DNA from: Melioribacter roseus | GTDB taxonomy: Bacteria > Bacteroidota > Ignavibacteria > Ignavibacteriales > Melioribacteraceae | Direction of reading: 5' to 3' | Assembly (NCBI GenBank): GCA_020724265.1 | Contig: DYHH01000007.1 | Coordinates: 103,620-167,619, forward strand | DNA: 64,000 nucleotides | Part shown: piece by piece, positions 1 through 9,187 of the stretch | How positions within the stretch are numbered: the first letter of the stretch is position 1 | Layout: each line of letters starts with the position of its first letter | The notes under the pieces: model-generated | The model's database searches: none | The model's input: the letters and a program-made list of their open reading frames with translations, nothing else | What the model was told of the DNA's origin: nothing | Position numbers and translations under genes: made by a program

Positions 1-958
1 AAGTACCATCAACAAGATATTGAAAGCCGTATTCTTCTCCGGCTTCCAAATTAGAAATTGTAATCCAATATTTACTCTCATCGGTTGTTCTTTTCATAAA
101 ATAATTGGGATCAATTTCCCAGTTGTTGAAATCACCGATGACATAAACGAAATCTCTATTTGTTGCATGAAGCGCAAGGGTTACCGTATTATCATCGATA
201 TAATTAATACCGTCTAAAATACCACCGGGTATTTCCTCGCTGATTATAGGTGGATTTACATAATAATAAAAAGAATCCGCTACAACTATTCCTTCGGTAT
301 TACTACCGACTACTTTAATCCATTGTTTAAGTTCGCTCGCAGTAATGTCATAATTAAGTGTATCATCCAAAGTTGAGTAGATTAGGTTGTCTTCAATAAA
401 AAGTTTAAGTGTATCCGTTATAGAAGATCCGGCGGCTTTAACCGTAAAGACTTCATCGGCTTGCGCGTTGTAAGGTCTCGAAGCCGGTTCAAAAATGTTG
501 ACTCCGGTTCTAAGATCAATAAAAATATCGCCACCGGCAGCTGTTTTCCCTTCTCTGCTTCCATCCGATGCTCGAAAAACGAATGCAAGTTTTTCAATTA
601 TTTCACCGGTTTGTAATGATTTACCTTCTGACGTAAGGTAGTAGTTTATAATACTTGGCGAAATTTCTAAACTATACAGATTTGTACTTACCCTTATAAG
701 TTTTGCTTTCGGTTTATTCACATTCCATGCGGCAATTACATATTTCCAGTCGGATGGTGTGTTGCTAAGTGATGTAATTACACCGGTATGAGCATAAACA
801 TCACCGGTATAGTCTTTTAATCCGCCGCTACCAAGTTCCGCATTAAAATAAATTGTTACAGCATCATCTTCGGTGAAATAAACGGGTTCCCATGTTACAA
901 GTTGTGCTTGAATTGAAATTGTAATTATCGCTGATAATAAAATTATTATTCTTTTCAT
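1..958 (-). CDS. Secreted alpha-amylase-like protein, 5' part only
   Basis: This gene runs off the left edge; only the N-terminal 319 or so residues are present. It opens with a signal peptide (MKRIIILLSAIITISIQAQ), followed by a beta-rich domain of about 150 residues. A second domain near residues 270-319 holds the motif VIGDFNNW and the phrase YGFQYLVDGT. These are hallmarks of the E-set/CBM48-like module that precedes glycoside hydrolase family 13 catalytic barrels. The catalytic barrel itself is not in the window, so glycan hydrolysis is inferred from family architecture. In this lineage such proteins usually end in a T9SS sorting domain, which cannot be seen here. The start is the ATG at 958-956, directly before the signal peptide. 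It was translated by hand because no stop lies inside the window. Confidence 0.7.
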   Translation of the reverse strand, partial: MKRIIILLSAIITISIQAQLVTWEPVYFTEDDAVTIYFNAELGSGGLKDYTGDVYAHTGVITSLSNTPSDWKYVIAAWNVNKPKAKLIRVSTNLYSLEISPSIINYYLTSEGKSLQTGEIIEKLAFVFRASDGSREGKTAAGGDIFIDLRTGVNIFEPASRPYNAQADEVFTVKAAGSSITDTLKLFIEDNLIYSTLDDTLNYDITASELKQWIKVVGSNTEGIVVADSFYYYVNPPIISEEIPGGILDGINYIDDNTVTLALHATNRDFVYVIGDFNNWEIDPNYFMKRTTDESKYWITISNLEAGEEYGFQYLVDGT

Positions 959-1027
959 TTTTATTCCTTTCGGTAAATAATTCCGTTTCACGTAAATAGA
1001 ATTTTGTTGAATCAATGATGTATAATG

Positions 1028-3049
1028 CTAATCAAAGAATTCCCATGCAACACCAATTCTAAGCCCTCGCGGTTGAATGGGATAATAGGGGACAACATAG
1101 TATTGCTCATCAAACAAGTTTTCGAATATTATATAAACAATTGCATTCTTGCGAATAGTTCCGGCAACAAATAAATCAAATTGGTAACTACTGCCAATTA
1201 ATTCTTCTAATTCAATTCCGGTAATCGGTTCGCCGGTTGCAAAGTTAAATGCTGTTTGCATCCTTTGAAAATCATAAACTGCAAAACCTCTTTCGCCGAA
1301 AAATTTATAATTGATTCCGGCTTTCAAGTCGAGATTTTTATTAAACAAAGTATCAACATAATATAATCCGCCGAAAGATGTTTGAGCAGGGATCGAATAT
1401 CTCGAAAGATGTGATTCGTTAAAATATATTGAAGAATTAGTCTGCAGTAATAACTTCCAAATTTTCAAATTCAAATTTAGATTTATACCACTCCGCTTAA
1501 AATCATCTATTGAATAAGTAAATATCTCAGGTTGTTGGAAAAAGTTTATATCCTCAACATGACTTCCGAACCGGTAATTACTTTGTTCGATTGAAAAATA
1601 TTTTAACGAAGCTTTCATAAAAGGAAGATTTGATTTTATACCTGCTTCAAAAATTGTAACATCATTCTTTTCATTGATTAAATTCAGAAACCGGTTTAAT
1701 GGTTTATCGTAATTTGATATTCCGGCATGAATACTTAAACCTTCTGTGGGATTAACAACTAATTCAGCGCCATACCCGAAGTAGCTATTATCATCCATAC
1801 CGGAGGTTTTAACAAATACAGAAGGAACAGCAAAACCTGATAATATATTCCAATTAAGTTTACCGCTCAAAGACCACGCTGCATAATCGGGAATTTGGTT
1901 ATAAGCTACATCAAAATTGGTATATTCATAATTACCGATTATATCGAAACTGATCTCATTAATATTTATTCTCTGATGAAGATTAACACCGAATGTTTTG
2001 TAAGAATTATTATTTTTGATTCGAAGATCGGTTGTGTCTGCTGATAATTCATTCAACCGAAATTCATTAAGATTGTATTGATAATAAACAGATAGGTTGG
2101 TGTAACTTGTTGAATCAATTTCATAAATCGATGTTAGAGATAAATTATGTCGTGATGCTTTATTATATCTATCAAGAAAGTTTACATCTGCTTGAACGTT
2201 ATTATAAATCAAATCCGGAGTTGAACTCATATCAACACCTCCGTTCAAATCCATGTTCAATTTTGAATGGCTGTAAGAGGCAATAACATTCAGCTTATTA
2301 GACGGCATATATCTGATGCTTGTATTAAACAACCAATTACTTAACTCGGAATTTTTATAACGTGTATCGGCACTTTGATTAGTAAATCCGAACGCAACAT
2401 TAATTCTTCTAAAAATATAACCGCTGAACTGACCGTTTATAAATCCTTCGTTTTCCGGTGCTTGATAAAACTTCATTCTTGTGTATGGTCTGCTTGTTAC
2501 TCTGTTTCTTGTAATAATGTTGAGTGTTACCGGGTTACTTCTGTTGTTGTAAATAAATCCCGAAGCAAGTGTAGGTAATTCAATTACGTCAATTGCTTCT
2601 GATTGAATTAAATTCAGATCGAGAGCATTTTGGTATCTGTTAGTAATTTCAATTCCGTTTTCTTGATAAGATATGTTATTGAAACCGAGTCCGTATAAAT
2701 AAACCTCACTTGGGTTTCCTACAGAACCAAGATCGGCAAGGTAACCGAAGGGAAGTGAATTCAAAATATCTCCGGTAAATCTATAATCTATACGGTCAAT
2801 ACTATATTTGTCTTTTGAATGACCTAGCGAATATTCATCAATTAATCCTTTATAATAGACCGGGCTTAATGTGTCTCGAGGTATAGAAATTTTTAACGAG
2901 TCGGAAGCTACTTTTAATGAGTCGGAAATAACTATTAACGAGTCAACTTTTAGCGAGTCATTAAGAATTACGAAACTCGAATCCGTTTGAGAATAGATCG
3001 GAGAGGAAAAAAGAAATAGTAAAAGAATTAACAAGATTTTTTTTATCAT
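1028..3049 (-). CDS. TonB-dependent-receptor-like outer membrane beta-barrel
   Basis: This protein has about 673 residues and a clear signal peptide (MIKKILLILLLFLFSSPIYSQ). The mature N-terminus is serine- and leucine-rich with repeated SDSLK/NDSLK phrases. Residues 90-190 resemble a TonB-receptor plug domain, with a plug-like segment around YLYGLGFNNISYQENGIEI. The rest alternates aromatic and polar residues as in a beta-barrel and ends in Phe-Asp, with VAWEFFD in the last strand. I see no carboxypeptidase-like N-terminal domain and cannot confirm a TonB box, so the substrate is unknown. A TTG six bases upstream (3055) keeps the same frame, but the ATG at 3049 fits the signal peptide better. 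A putative porin is the main alternative. Confidence 0.6.
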   Translation of the reverse strand: MIKKILLILLLFLFSSPIYSQTDSSFVILNDSLKVDSLIVISDSLKVASDSLKISIPRDTLSPVYYKGLIDEYSLGHSKDKYSIDRIDYRFTGDILNSLPFGYLADLGSVGNPSEVYLYGLGFNNISYQENGIEITNRYQNALDLNLIQSEAIDVIELPTLASGFIYNNRSNPVTLNIITRNRVTSRPYTRMKFYQAPENEGFINGQFSGYIFRRINVAFGFTNQSADTRYKNSELSNWLFNTSIRYMPSNKLNVIASYSHSKLNMDLNGGVDMSSTPDLIYNNVQADVNFLDRYNKASRHNLSLTSIYEIDSTSYTNLSVYYQYNLNEFRLNELSADTTDLRIKNNNSYKTFGVNLHQRININEISFDIIGNYEYTNFDVAYNQIPDYAAWSLSGKLNWNILSGFAVPSVFVKTSGMDDNSYFGYGAELVVNPTEGLSIHAGISNYDKPLNRFLNLINEKNDVTIFEAGIKSNLPFMKASLKYFSIEQSNYRFGSHVEDINFFQQPEIFTYSIDDFKRSGINLNLNLKIWKLLLQTNSSIYFNESHLSRYSIPAQTSFGGLYYVDTLFNKNLDLKAGINYKFFGERGFAVYDFQRMQTAFNFATGEPITGIELEELIGSSYQFDLFVAGTIRKNAIVYIIFENLFDEQYYVVPYYPIQPRGLRIGVAWEFFD

Positions 3050-3152
3050 CTTCAATTGAATTGTAAATAACTGCTAAAAATAATCATAAAAATTTGGAGA
3101 GCCAAGATTAGTATTGTTATTAGGTTGATTTGAAATAGACACCCGCTAAACC

Positions 3153-3178
3153 CCTTGCCAGACTTGAAGCTGGTAAGG
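3153..3178. repeat. Stem-loop in the intergenic region upstream of HU
   Basis: CCTTGCCAG (3153-3161) pairs with CTGGTAAGG (3170-3178) around an 8-nt loop. Pairing is complete if one G-U pair is allowed. No T-run follows, so it is not a standard terminator; it could be a REP-like unit, an mRNA leader structure or a binding site. Apart from the HU leader, the rest of 3056-3291 shows nothing recognisable. Confidence 0.45.
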
Positions 3179-3291
3179 TTGACCACTTTAAAAAAATTAA
3201 GCAATGTGTTAAAAAACATTTTGTTTATTAATGAAAATGTTTATTTTCACATATCACTAAATAATTTCATAAACAAATTAAGAGGGTTGAT

Positions 3292-3573
3292 ATGGCTAAA
3301 TCAATGACGAAAGGTCAAATTGTAGACCATTTAGCAAATAAAGTAGGCACTACAAAAAAACAAGCAAATGAATTTTTAACAACATTTGTTGACCTTACTT
3401 ACAAACAAGCTAAAAATGAATTTGTAATTCCCGGTTTAGGAAAAGTATCTGTTGGTAAAAGAAAAGCAAGAATGGGCAGAAATCCACAAACCGGTGCTGC
3501 AATTAAAATTCCTGCTTCAAAAGTATTGAAGTTCAAATTTGCTAAAGCTGCTAAAGATGCAGTTATTAAATAA
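3292..3573 (+). CDS. HU-family DNA-binding protein
   Basis: At 93 residues this has the normal length of an HU/IHF monomer. It starts [19 protein letters not shown], the two-helix dimerisation part. The beta-arm carries [22 protein letters not shown], the classic HU arm with the RxGRNPxTG motif and the Asn-Pro that intercalates into DNA. Lysine-rich arms agree with nonspecific DNA bending and nucleoid compaction. The ATG is preceded by AGAGGG, a plausible ribosome binding site. The gene stands alone, followed at once by a strong hairpin terminator, so it is probably monocistronic. HU and IHF cannot be separated by sequence alone here, so no symbol is given. Confidence 0.95.
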   Translation: MAKSMTKGQIVDHLANKVGTTKKQANEFLTTFVDLTYKQAKNEFVIPGLGKVSVGKRKARMGRNPQTGAAIKIPASKVLKFKFAKAAKDAVIK

Positions 3574-3592
3574 GTTATTTTAAGCAAAGCAC

Positions 3593-3620
3593 AAACCCGT
3601 CATTTGACGGGTTTTTTTTT
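3593..3620. terminator. Rho-independent terminator after HU
   Basis: AAACCCGTCA (3593-3602) and TGACGGGTTT (3605-3614) form a 10-bp stem with a 2-nt loop, followed by a run of T. The stop codon and last codons of the convergent downstream gene lie inside the hairpin and T-run, so coding sequence and terminator share bases. Confidence 0.9.
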
Positions 3621-4136
3621 CTTCGCTCGTTTGTCTCTTAATTTTGCTATATCCTCGTTAAATGCTTTTACATCTTCAAGTAATGAATCATATAATTCTT
3701 TACTCACATTACTCAATATCTTTGTTAATACTTGGTTGTACCCGTTAAGATGAACTCTTAATCCGATAGTTATATTATTCTTTCCGTCATAAATATATAA
3801 AGGTCTCGCCTTATTCCCGCTGAATATACTTCCGGTGATTTTTGTAATATCGCTATGATAAATAGTATGTGTTTTTTTTGAAAAGAAAAAATCTTCACAA
3901 ATCATTTTCTCGTTATCGATTGATATTTTATATGGAAAAAGTTTATACCCGCGTATGTAATGTCTATTTAAGAAATATAAAATTGCTAATTCAAATATTA
4001 CGGCAATTATATAATACCATTGATAAAAAGTAGCAAGGATATATACAATTAAATAGAACCCCAATATTATTGTAAGCGGAATATTTGCCCAACGGTAAAT
4101 TAAACGTGCAATAAATGGATAGGTATGTGTTGTCAT
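3600..4136 (-). CDS. Membrane protein with PH-like domain, function unknown
   Basis: This is a 178-residue protein. Two hydrophobic helices span about residues 17-36 and 38-56 and are joined by a short turn, forming a membrane hairpin. From about residue 70 comes a beta-rich soluble part (YKISIDNEKMICEDFFF ... HSDITKITG ... ITIGLRVHLNG) that resembles bacterial PH-like domains (bPH/YdbS-like). The C-terminus is strongly basic (RDKRAKKKKPVK). No enzyme motif is visible. The last codons fall inside the HU terminator. The family call rests on general pattern only; function is unknown. Confidence 0.6.
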   Translation of the reverse strand: MTTHTYPFIARLIYRWANIPLTIILGFYLIVYILATFYQWYYIIAVIFELAILYFLNRHYIRGYKLFPYKISIDNEKMICEDFFFSKKTHTIYHSDITKITGSIFSGNKARPLYIYDGKNNITIGLRVHLNGYNQVLTKILSNVSKELYDSLLEDVKAFNEDIAKLRDKRAKKKKPVK

Positions 4137-4213
4137 TTTATTTTTTTCTTTTTCTAAATTTACTTATTCTTTATTAAAATTGACCGTAAATATTTCTAAA
4201 TATTGAGGTTATC

Positions 4214-4672
4214 ATGAAAAGATTAATGTTGTTATTCTTCTTCATCGGTTTAATTTCCTATTCGCAGACAAATCAGTTAAAAACATTTAACGAACTTTTT
4301 GAATCTCTGATGAACGGTGAAAATGTAAATATCGTTTTTAAGTACGGCATGACAAAAATGATTATTGACGGCGAAGAAAAGAAAGCACCCGATGCAATTG
4401 GAGGAATGAAATTGAATCCTTATGAATATTTTGAAAAGGGGGTTGTTAGAAATGACAAAGCTTATATTTCTTGTTCGGAAACTGTGTTAATTAATCATCC
4501 TAATTATGGTTATGTATATAATTATGTTAAGCTGCGAATATATGAAGACGATTCGGTTGAGATAATTGCTCAATATGTCGATCCACAAACATACGAGATA
4601 AAAATGGATGAAAAGTTTTTGACAATCTTTAATAATGGCGTAAATAATGGAGGGATTTATTTTTATAAGTAA
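4214..4672 (+). CDS. VirK-family-like exported protein
   Basis: This 152-residue protein has a signal peptide (MKRLMLLFFFIGLISYSQ). The mature part reads like the VirK family (Pfam VirK): a start of the type LKTFNELFESLMNGENVNIVF, then PDAIGGMKLNPYEYF, then a tyrosine-rich NYGYVYNYVKLRIYEDDSVEI segment and a C-terminal NNGGIYFYK. The family is named after an Agrobacterium gene, but it is widespread and its function is unclear; no role in virulence is implied. The protein should be periplasmic. The ATG is preceded by TGAGGTTATC, a weak ribosome binding site. The family assignment is from memory of the profile and should be confirmed. Confidence 0.55.
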   Translation: MKRLMLLFFFIGLISYSQTNQLKTFNELFESLMNGENVNIVFKYGMTKMIIDGEEKKAPDAIGGMKLNPYEYFEKGVVRNDKAYISCSETVLINHPNYGYVYNYVKLRIYEDDSVEIIAQYVDPQTYEIKMDEKFLTIFNNGVNNGGIYFYK

Positions 4673-4687
4673 ATAAAAATATAAAGA

Positions 4688-4727
4688 AAGAAAGATTAAG
4701 AACGCATTTAAAATCTTAATCTTTCTT
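4688..4727. terminator. Perfect 14-bp hairpin between convergent genes
   Basis: AAGAAAGATTAAGA (4688-4701) is the exact reverse complement of 4714-4727, with a 12-nt loop. It lies between the VirK-like gene and the convergent T9SS substrate gene, so it can serve as a bidirectional terminator. Confidence 0.75.
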
Positions 4728-4750
4728 GTGAATCAGAATTTGTTTTCAGA

Positions 4751-6445
4751 TTACTTAACCAAAAGCATCTTCTTACTGCTAATATAAGAACCGCTTGTCA
4801 TTTTAAAAATATAAACACCGCTTGAATATTTTGATGCATTCCAATCAACTGTATATTTCCCAGGCTGCTGAAATCCGTCAAATAGAATTTCAATTCTTTC
4901 TCCAAGCACATTGAAAATCTCAAGCTTAACATTTTCTATCTTCGGAATTGTGTATTCAATTCTCGTAGTCGGATTAAAAGGATTCGGATAGTTTTGCATC
5001 AATTCGTATTTCAATGGGAGTTGTTCGGCATTATCATCAACCGATGAAATTATTCTACTTGAAACAGCTAATGAATCATAAGGCATGTTTCTAAGCTCAT
5101 CAACTTTGTTTTTCAGTTTTGTAATTGAATCAAAGTTATCTTCACCTAAAGCAGGAATTAAAGCGAGCATTACCCATTGAGTATCTGCCGGGGCGAAATC
5201 AAATGGACCGGCAAAGAAGACGAACCCTGCACCGCCTCCGAGCGTATGACCGGGATTGTTTTGATATGCATACCATCCCTCTCCGGTTTCCGGATTACCG
5301 CTGAACGGGAAGTTTGTGTATTCTTCATTGTAAGGATCGTAATAAGGAATATTATAAGCGCCGTTTCCTCTGGCTACATTCCATGCTTGAGTATAGACAT
5401 AAATCGGTCCCATCAAGTTGTTGACTTCTAAGTGACCAGGATACACGTTGTTACTATCTGCCGGCATGTAAATAGAATCGTCCATTATTGGATGGAATGT
5501 ATTGAGATTAAGATTTTTTTTACCTTCTATTTCCTTCCCTTTATAAACAGCCGTTGAACTTGGTGATTCGACTTGAGGTCCATATAACAAAGCATATCCC
5601 ACTGCAGGTGTTCCATCCGTATATGTACCTGAAACATCTGTTGAAGAATAACATAAACCAAGTTGCCGAGTTGGATCAACAAGAGGATTATTATCCATAA
5701 AATTTGCAAAATCAATATCTGACCAAAATCCCCAATATGCAGAATCAATTTGTATATCACCTTTGTTGATAAATTCGTACTCGATAAAAATAATGTTGGA
5801 AAGAAGATCGTCGTCTTTATTAGTTATAGCTGCATGAGCATAGACAGTTTCTCTTACTTCTACAGGTAAAATGTAATCTAACTTTTCTTCACTTGTCGGA
5901 ATATAGTACCTGTTAGTCGGAACAAAATTGGTATCCAGTAAATTATAAACAGTCCACAACATTTGATTACCGTATAATTTCGGATTTCCGTTCATGTCAA
6001 CCGGGGCGCCGAACTCAACGGGCCATTCTGCATAATCCGGATTAGTTTCATCGTCTCCGCCGGTTAGTTTATAGATTTTGTATTTATCGGAATTTTCAGG
6101 GTGAGAAATTAAAGCAGGCTGACCATCAATTATTGGTCCCGGTGAATATTGATACCACCACTCACGAATACCGGATTTAACATTGTTGTTTATCTTCCCG
6201 GTTAACCACATTCCGTGATCATATACCAAACCATAGCCATTGTAATTTTCAATGAACCAATTTGCATCGCCGCCGGTTCTATAACTTGCGTCTAAGTTGT
6301 AATCCTTGATATAAAACCGGATATTATTAACATCAATAATATTGTAAACACTCAGATTTTCGTAATTTACTTTTGTTGGTTTAGGTTGCCCAATTACTAT
6401 ACTTGCGCAGAGAGTCACAATTAAAATTAATATTATCTTTTTCAT
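4751..6445 (-). CDS. T9SS-secreted protein of unknown function
   Basis: This protein has 564 residues. An N-terminal signal peptide (MKKIILILIVTLCASIVIGQ) is followed by about 450 residues rich in Trp, Tyr, Asn and Asp that I do not recognise as an enzyme. Phrases such as FIEYEFINKGD, YWGFWSDIDF and ADTQWVMLALIPALGED are typical of a family of long Ignavibacteria surface proteins. The last 80 residues are a T9SS type A sorting domain (QNYPNPFNPTTRIEYTIP ... GVYIFKMTSG ... SKKMLLVK). The protein should therefore be exported and cleaved or anchored at the cell surface. The gene stands alone, and its end is 24 bases from the shared terminator hairpin. Confidence 0.8.
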   Translation of the reverse strand: MKKIILILIVTLCASIVIGQPKPTKVNYENLSVYNIIDVNNIRFYIKDYNLDASYRTGGDANWFIENYNGYGLVYDHGMWLTGKINNNVKSGIREWWYQYSPGPIIDGQPALISHPENSDKYKIYKLTGGDDETNPDYAEWPVEFGAPVDMNGNPKLYGNQMLWTVYNLLDTNFVPTNRYYIPTSEEKLDYILPVEVRETVYAHAAITNKDDDLLSNIIFIEYEFINKGDIQIDSAYWGFWSDIDFANFMDNNPLVDPTRQLGLCYSSTDVSGTYTDGTPAVGYALLYGPQVESPSSTAVYKGKEIEGKKNLNLNTFHPIMDDSIYMPADSNNVYPGHLEVNNLMGPIYVYTQAWNVARGNGAYNIPYYDPYNEEYTNFPFSGNPETGEGWYAYQNNPGHTLGGGAGFVFFAGPFDFAPADTQWVMLALIPALGEDNFDSITKLKNKVDELRNMPYDSLAVSSRIISSVDDNAEQLPLKYELMQNYPNPFNPTTRIEYTIPKIENVKLEIFNVLGERIEILFDGFQQPGKYTVDWNASKYSSGVYIFKMTSGSYISSKKMLLVK

Positions 6446-6602
6446 GTCGTTTCCCTCTTGTTGAAACTAAATATAAACTAACAATTCCTTTTAGCAGAAT
6501 CAACATAATTTAAATTGTACTAAAGGTCTTATTGAACGTCTTTCTTAAGGAGAGAATTTATCTTGGAATGGATTATCAAAAAAAATTTCTAAATAAATAT
6601 AT

Positions 6603-6641
6603 TAACCACCAGGTACACAAAGGATGCATGAAGTTCACAAG
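6603..6641. repeat. Degenerate CACAAAG/CACAGAG-type dispersed repeat
   Basis: Noncoding text of the form ACCACCAGGTACACAAAGG followed by GAAGTTCACAAG lies between two genes. It resembles, in weaker form, the CACAGAG-rich elements at 11461 and 44076. The rest of 6446-6689 shows nothing recognisable. Confidence 0.35.
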
Positions 6642-6689
6642 TTACTTTGTTCGATATTCGATAGTTATTAATAGAGTTCTACTTTAAAA

Positions 6690-8126
6690 TCATCTCATCA
6701 AAACCATCTTCTTTGTATCGGAAAAATTCTGTGATGTTAGTTTGAAATAATATACACCGCTTGCATAATTTTTTCCGCTCCAAACAAATCTGTTTAAACC
6801 TTTCTTAGCATTCCCGTTAAAAATTTCTTCGACAAGTTTTCCCAATCCGTCATAGATTTCCAATTTTACTTCTTCCGGTTTGGATATGTAAAATGAAATT
6901 ACGGTGTCGGGATTAAACGGATTAGGATAGTTTTGATAAAGTTGATAGTTAATTTCCAACTTACCTTCATCATCTACACTTGTCGGCTTTCCGATAAATT
7001 TATAAACTCTACCATTTGTAAATGATGCAAAGTATAGTTCGTCATTTTCGTCAATGCCAAAAGTAGAAATTGCTAATCTTGTGTTGTTAAATATCAACAT
7101 ATTAGTTGGATTTTCACCATGGAAATAAACCCAAATTCTTCCTGTTACAAAATCGCCATAAACATAACCGCCGTGTAATTCACTTGCATTAAATCCACGA
7201 TAAACAAAACCACCGGTAACTGATTGTCCGCCGTTTGGGTCGCTATGAGCATATTCCCAAACAGGTAGTTCCAAACCAGTCTGATCACAATTTGTAGGAG
7301 GATTATAACAATGAAAACCTTCCATTATTCTCCAGCCGTAATTTTTTCCTTTTTCAATTAAGTTGATTTCTTCATAAGCATTCTGACCTACATCGGCAGC
7401 CCAAAGTTGATTCGTAATTGAATCAAAACTAAATCGCCAAACGTTTCTAAGTCCGTAAGCATATATTTCTTCGCGCCATCCGTTTGAGTTTCCGACAAAA
7501 GGATTATCATCGGGAATTCCGTAATTCAAACCGGAATCGGGATTATCAACATCAATCCTGATAATATTTCCTAATAGAGTTGTTCTATCTTGACCGCTGT
7601 TTAACGGATCACCGCCGCTTCCGCCGTCGCCGAGAGAAATATATAAATATCCATCGGGACCGAATGAAGTCTGCCCCCCGTTATGATTACTGTATGGTTG
7701 TCCGACTTCCAATAAAATAAATTCGCTGTTTGGGTCGGCTTGATTAGAATTATTTTGTGAAACTGAAAATCTTGATACAACCGTTCTTCTCGGATTATTT
7801 GCCGTATAATTAATATAGAAAAACCCGTTCTCTTTAAAGTTTGGATGAAAAGCTAAACCGAGTAAACCTTGTTCGCCACCGTATAAGACTTTGACTATAA
7901 TATCAAGAAATACTTCGGCACTATTTACTAATGAATCGTTCTGAAAAACTCGTATTCTTCCTTCTTGTTCAAGAACAAAAAGTCTGTTGGTTCCGTCTCC
8001 TGCATTTTGAATATCGACCGGTGCATTAAATGAAAGATTCGGGAATGCTTGAACATAACGTAACTGTGCTGATATTGAACAGCTCATTATAAAAACAAAC
8101 AATAAAGCATAATTTAAAAATCGCAT
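6690..8126 (-). CDS. PQQ-dependent sugar dehydrogenase-like protein with T9SS tail
   Basis: This protein has 478 residues with a signal peptide (MRFLNYALLFVFIMSCSISAQ). Residues 25-370 form the soluble glucose/sorbosone dehydrogenase six-bladed propeller. Visible family motifs are GEQGLLGLAFHPNF, the catalytic-His region SNHNGGQ, DGYLYISLGDGG, LRNVWRFSFD, DVGQNAYEEIN and NYGWR. Members oxidise aldose sugars using PQQ, or are orphan homologues of that fold. The C-terminal 80 residues are a T9SS type A sorting domain (YQNYPNPFNPDTVISFYIS ... GVYYFKLTS ... KKMVLMR), so the enzyme should be secreted or surface-attached. No PQQ biosynthesis genes are in the window. Family membership is firm; the true substrate is not known. 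Confidence 0.88.
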   Translation of the reverse strand: MRFLNYALLFVFIMSCSISAQLRYVQAFPNLSFNAPVDIQNAGDGTNRLFVLEQEGRIRVFQNDSLVNSAEVFLDIIVKVLYGGEQGLLGLAFHPNFKENGFFYINYTANNPRRTVVSRFSVSQNNSNQADPNSEFILLEVGQPYSNHNGGQTSFGPDGYLYISLGDGGSGGDPLNSGQDRTTLLGNIIRIDVDNPDSGLNYGIPDDNPFVGNSNGWREEIYAYGLRNVWRFSFDSITNQLWAADVGQNAYEEINLIEKGKNYGWRIMEGFHCYNPPTNCDQTGLELPVWEYAHSDPNGGQSVTGGFVYRGFNASELHGGYVYGDFVTGRIWVYFHGENPTNMLIFNNTRLAISTFGIDENDELYFASFTNGRVYKFIGKPTSVDDEGKLEINYQLYQNYPNPFNPDTVISFYISKPEEVKLEIYDGLGKLVEEIFNGNAKKGLNRFVWSGKNYASGVYYFKLTSQNFSDTKKMVLMR

Positions 8127-8243
8127 GACAGTCCTTTCTTTTTATTTTAATATGATAATAAATCTCAATAAAAACAAAATCAATACAATTATTTTGAATA
8201 AATAATTAGTTTAAGTGTATCATTAGTAGGAATTTGGTGAAAG

Positions 8244-8738
8244 TTGAAAAAACAGGCGGATAAAATTTTGTTCACTAAACTTGCAAAGGATAATATGAAA
8301 CGTGCATATTATTCAGCACTTGTTATTGTAGGTAATCATGATGATGCGATGGAATTATCGCAGCAAGCGTTTATTCGGGCTTATGATAATTTTTCAAAGT
8401 ATGATCCTGAAAGAAAATTCTTTACCTGGTATTACAAAATATTACGCAACCTGTGTTTGAATTTTATTCGTGATAATAAAAACAAATCTCATTTAATTGA
8501 GGAAATTACTTATCGAACAATGGATGATATTCAATCCGAAATTGAAAAAGATGAAGAAATAGAAAAAGTTAAACGAGCGTTAAATCAGTTGGAACATTCC
8601 GACAGAGAAATTCTAATGTTGAAAGAATTCGAAAATTACAGTTATAAAGAGATAGCGGAAATGCTTGATATTCCTATAGGATCGGTAATGTCTAAATTAT
8701 TTTATGCAAGAAAAAAATTAGCAAACAAAATGAAATGA
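8244..8738 (+). CDS. ECF-type RNA polymerase sigma factor
   Basis: This 164-residue protein has the two-domain ECF layout. Region 2 spans about residues 15-80 (DDAMELSQQAFIRAYDNFSKY ... FFTWYYKILRNLCLNFIRD). Region 4 spans about 105-160 (LEHSDREILMLKEFENYSYKEIAEML ... GSVMSKLFYARKKL). The start is a TTG with GGTGAAAG upstream; no better ATG precedes region 2. The stop overlaps the next ATG (ATGA), so it is translationally coupled to the membrane protein that follows, which is its likely anti-sigma factor. It probably directs a stress or envelope regulon including its own operon. The target promoters are not known. Confidence 0.92.
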   Translation: MKKQADKILFTKLAKDNMKRAYYSALVIVGNHDDAMELSQQAFIRAYDNFSKYDPERKFFTWYYKILRNLCLNFIRDNKNKSHLIEEITYRTMDDIQSEIEKDEEIEKVKRALNQLEHSDREILMLKEFENYSYKEIAEMLDIPIGSVMSKLFYARKKLANKMK

Positions 8739-9187
8739 ATGTTATGAAGGAAAGAGAAATCTATTTATTTGAATTAGCTCTTGAAGGTGAACTAAATTCA
8801 GAAGAACAGAATGAATTCAATCAGCTGCTTGAAACTAATCCTCAGTTGAAATTTGAATACGATGAACAGAAAAAAATTAAAGGAGTGCTTATGAATATGT
8901 CATTAAAAAATCCGGGTAAAGAATTTTGGGATGGATATTGGCTCAGTATCTATAACCGCATAGAGCGGGGCATTGCATGGATTTTAATTTCCATATCCGC
9001 AATTATAATTGCAGGCTACGGCATTTTCGAAGCAATAACAAATCTACTAGCAGATACGAATATACCGGGCTTTATGAAAATTTCGATTATAGTTTTTGTA
9101 ATCGGATTAGCTATTTTAATTTTTTCACTTATCCGCGAAAAACTTGCTACAAGAAAAAAAGATAAATATAGGGAGATACAGAGATGA
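8735..9187 (+). CDS. Putative membrane anti-sigma factor
   Basis: This protein has 150 residues. The N-terminal 50 residues (YLFELALEGELNSEEQNEF ... LLETNPQLKFEYDEQKK) match the short helical domain at the start of many Bacteroidota anti-sigma factors. There is no zinc-binding HxxxCxxC motif. Two hydrophobic helices follow, at about residues 80-101 and 112-131, and the C-terminus is basic. It starts inside the stop of the sigma gene and overlaps the next gene by 4 bases, giving a compact three-gene operon. The role as anti-sigma factor is inferred from position and domain shape. An in-frame second Met lies three codons in. Confidence 0.7.
   Translation: MNVMKEREIYLFELALEGELNSEEQNEFNQLLETNPQLKFEYDEQKKIKGVLMNMSLKNPGKEFWDGYWLSIYNRIERGIAWILISISAIIIAGYGIFEAITNLLADTNIPGFMKISIIVFVIGLAILIFSLIREKLATRKKDKYREIQR

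Noticed and set aside
4214..4672. VirK-like gene as a sign of a pathogen or virulence system
   Set aside because: The family is broad and the name historical; no other virulence-type genes are near.
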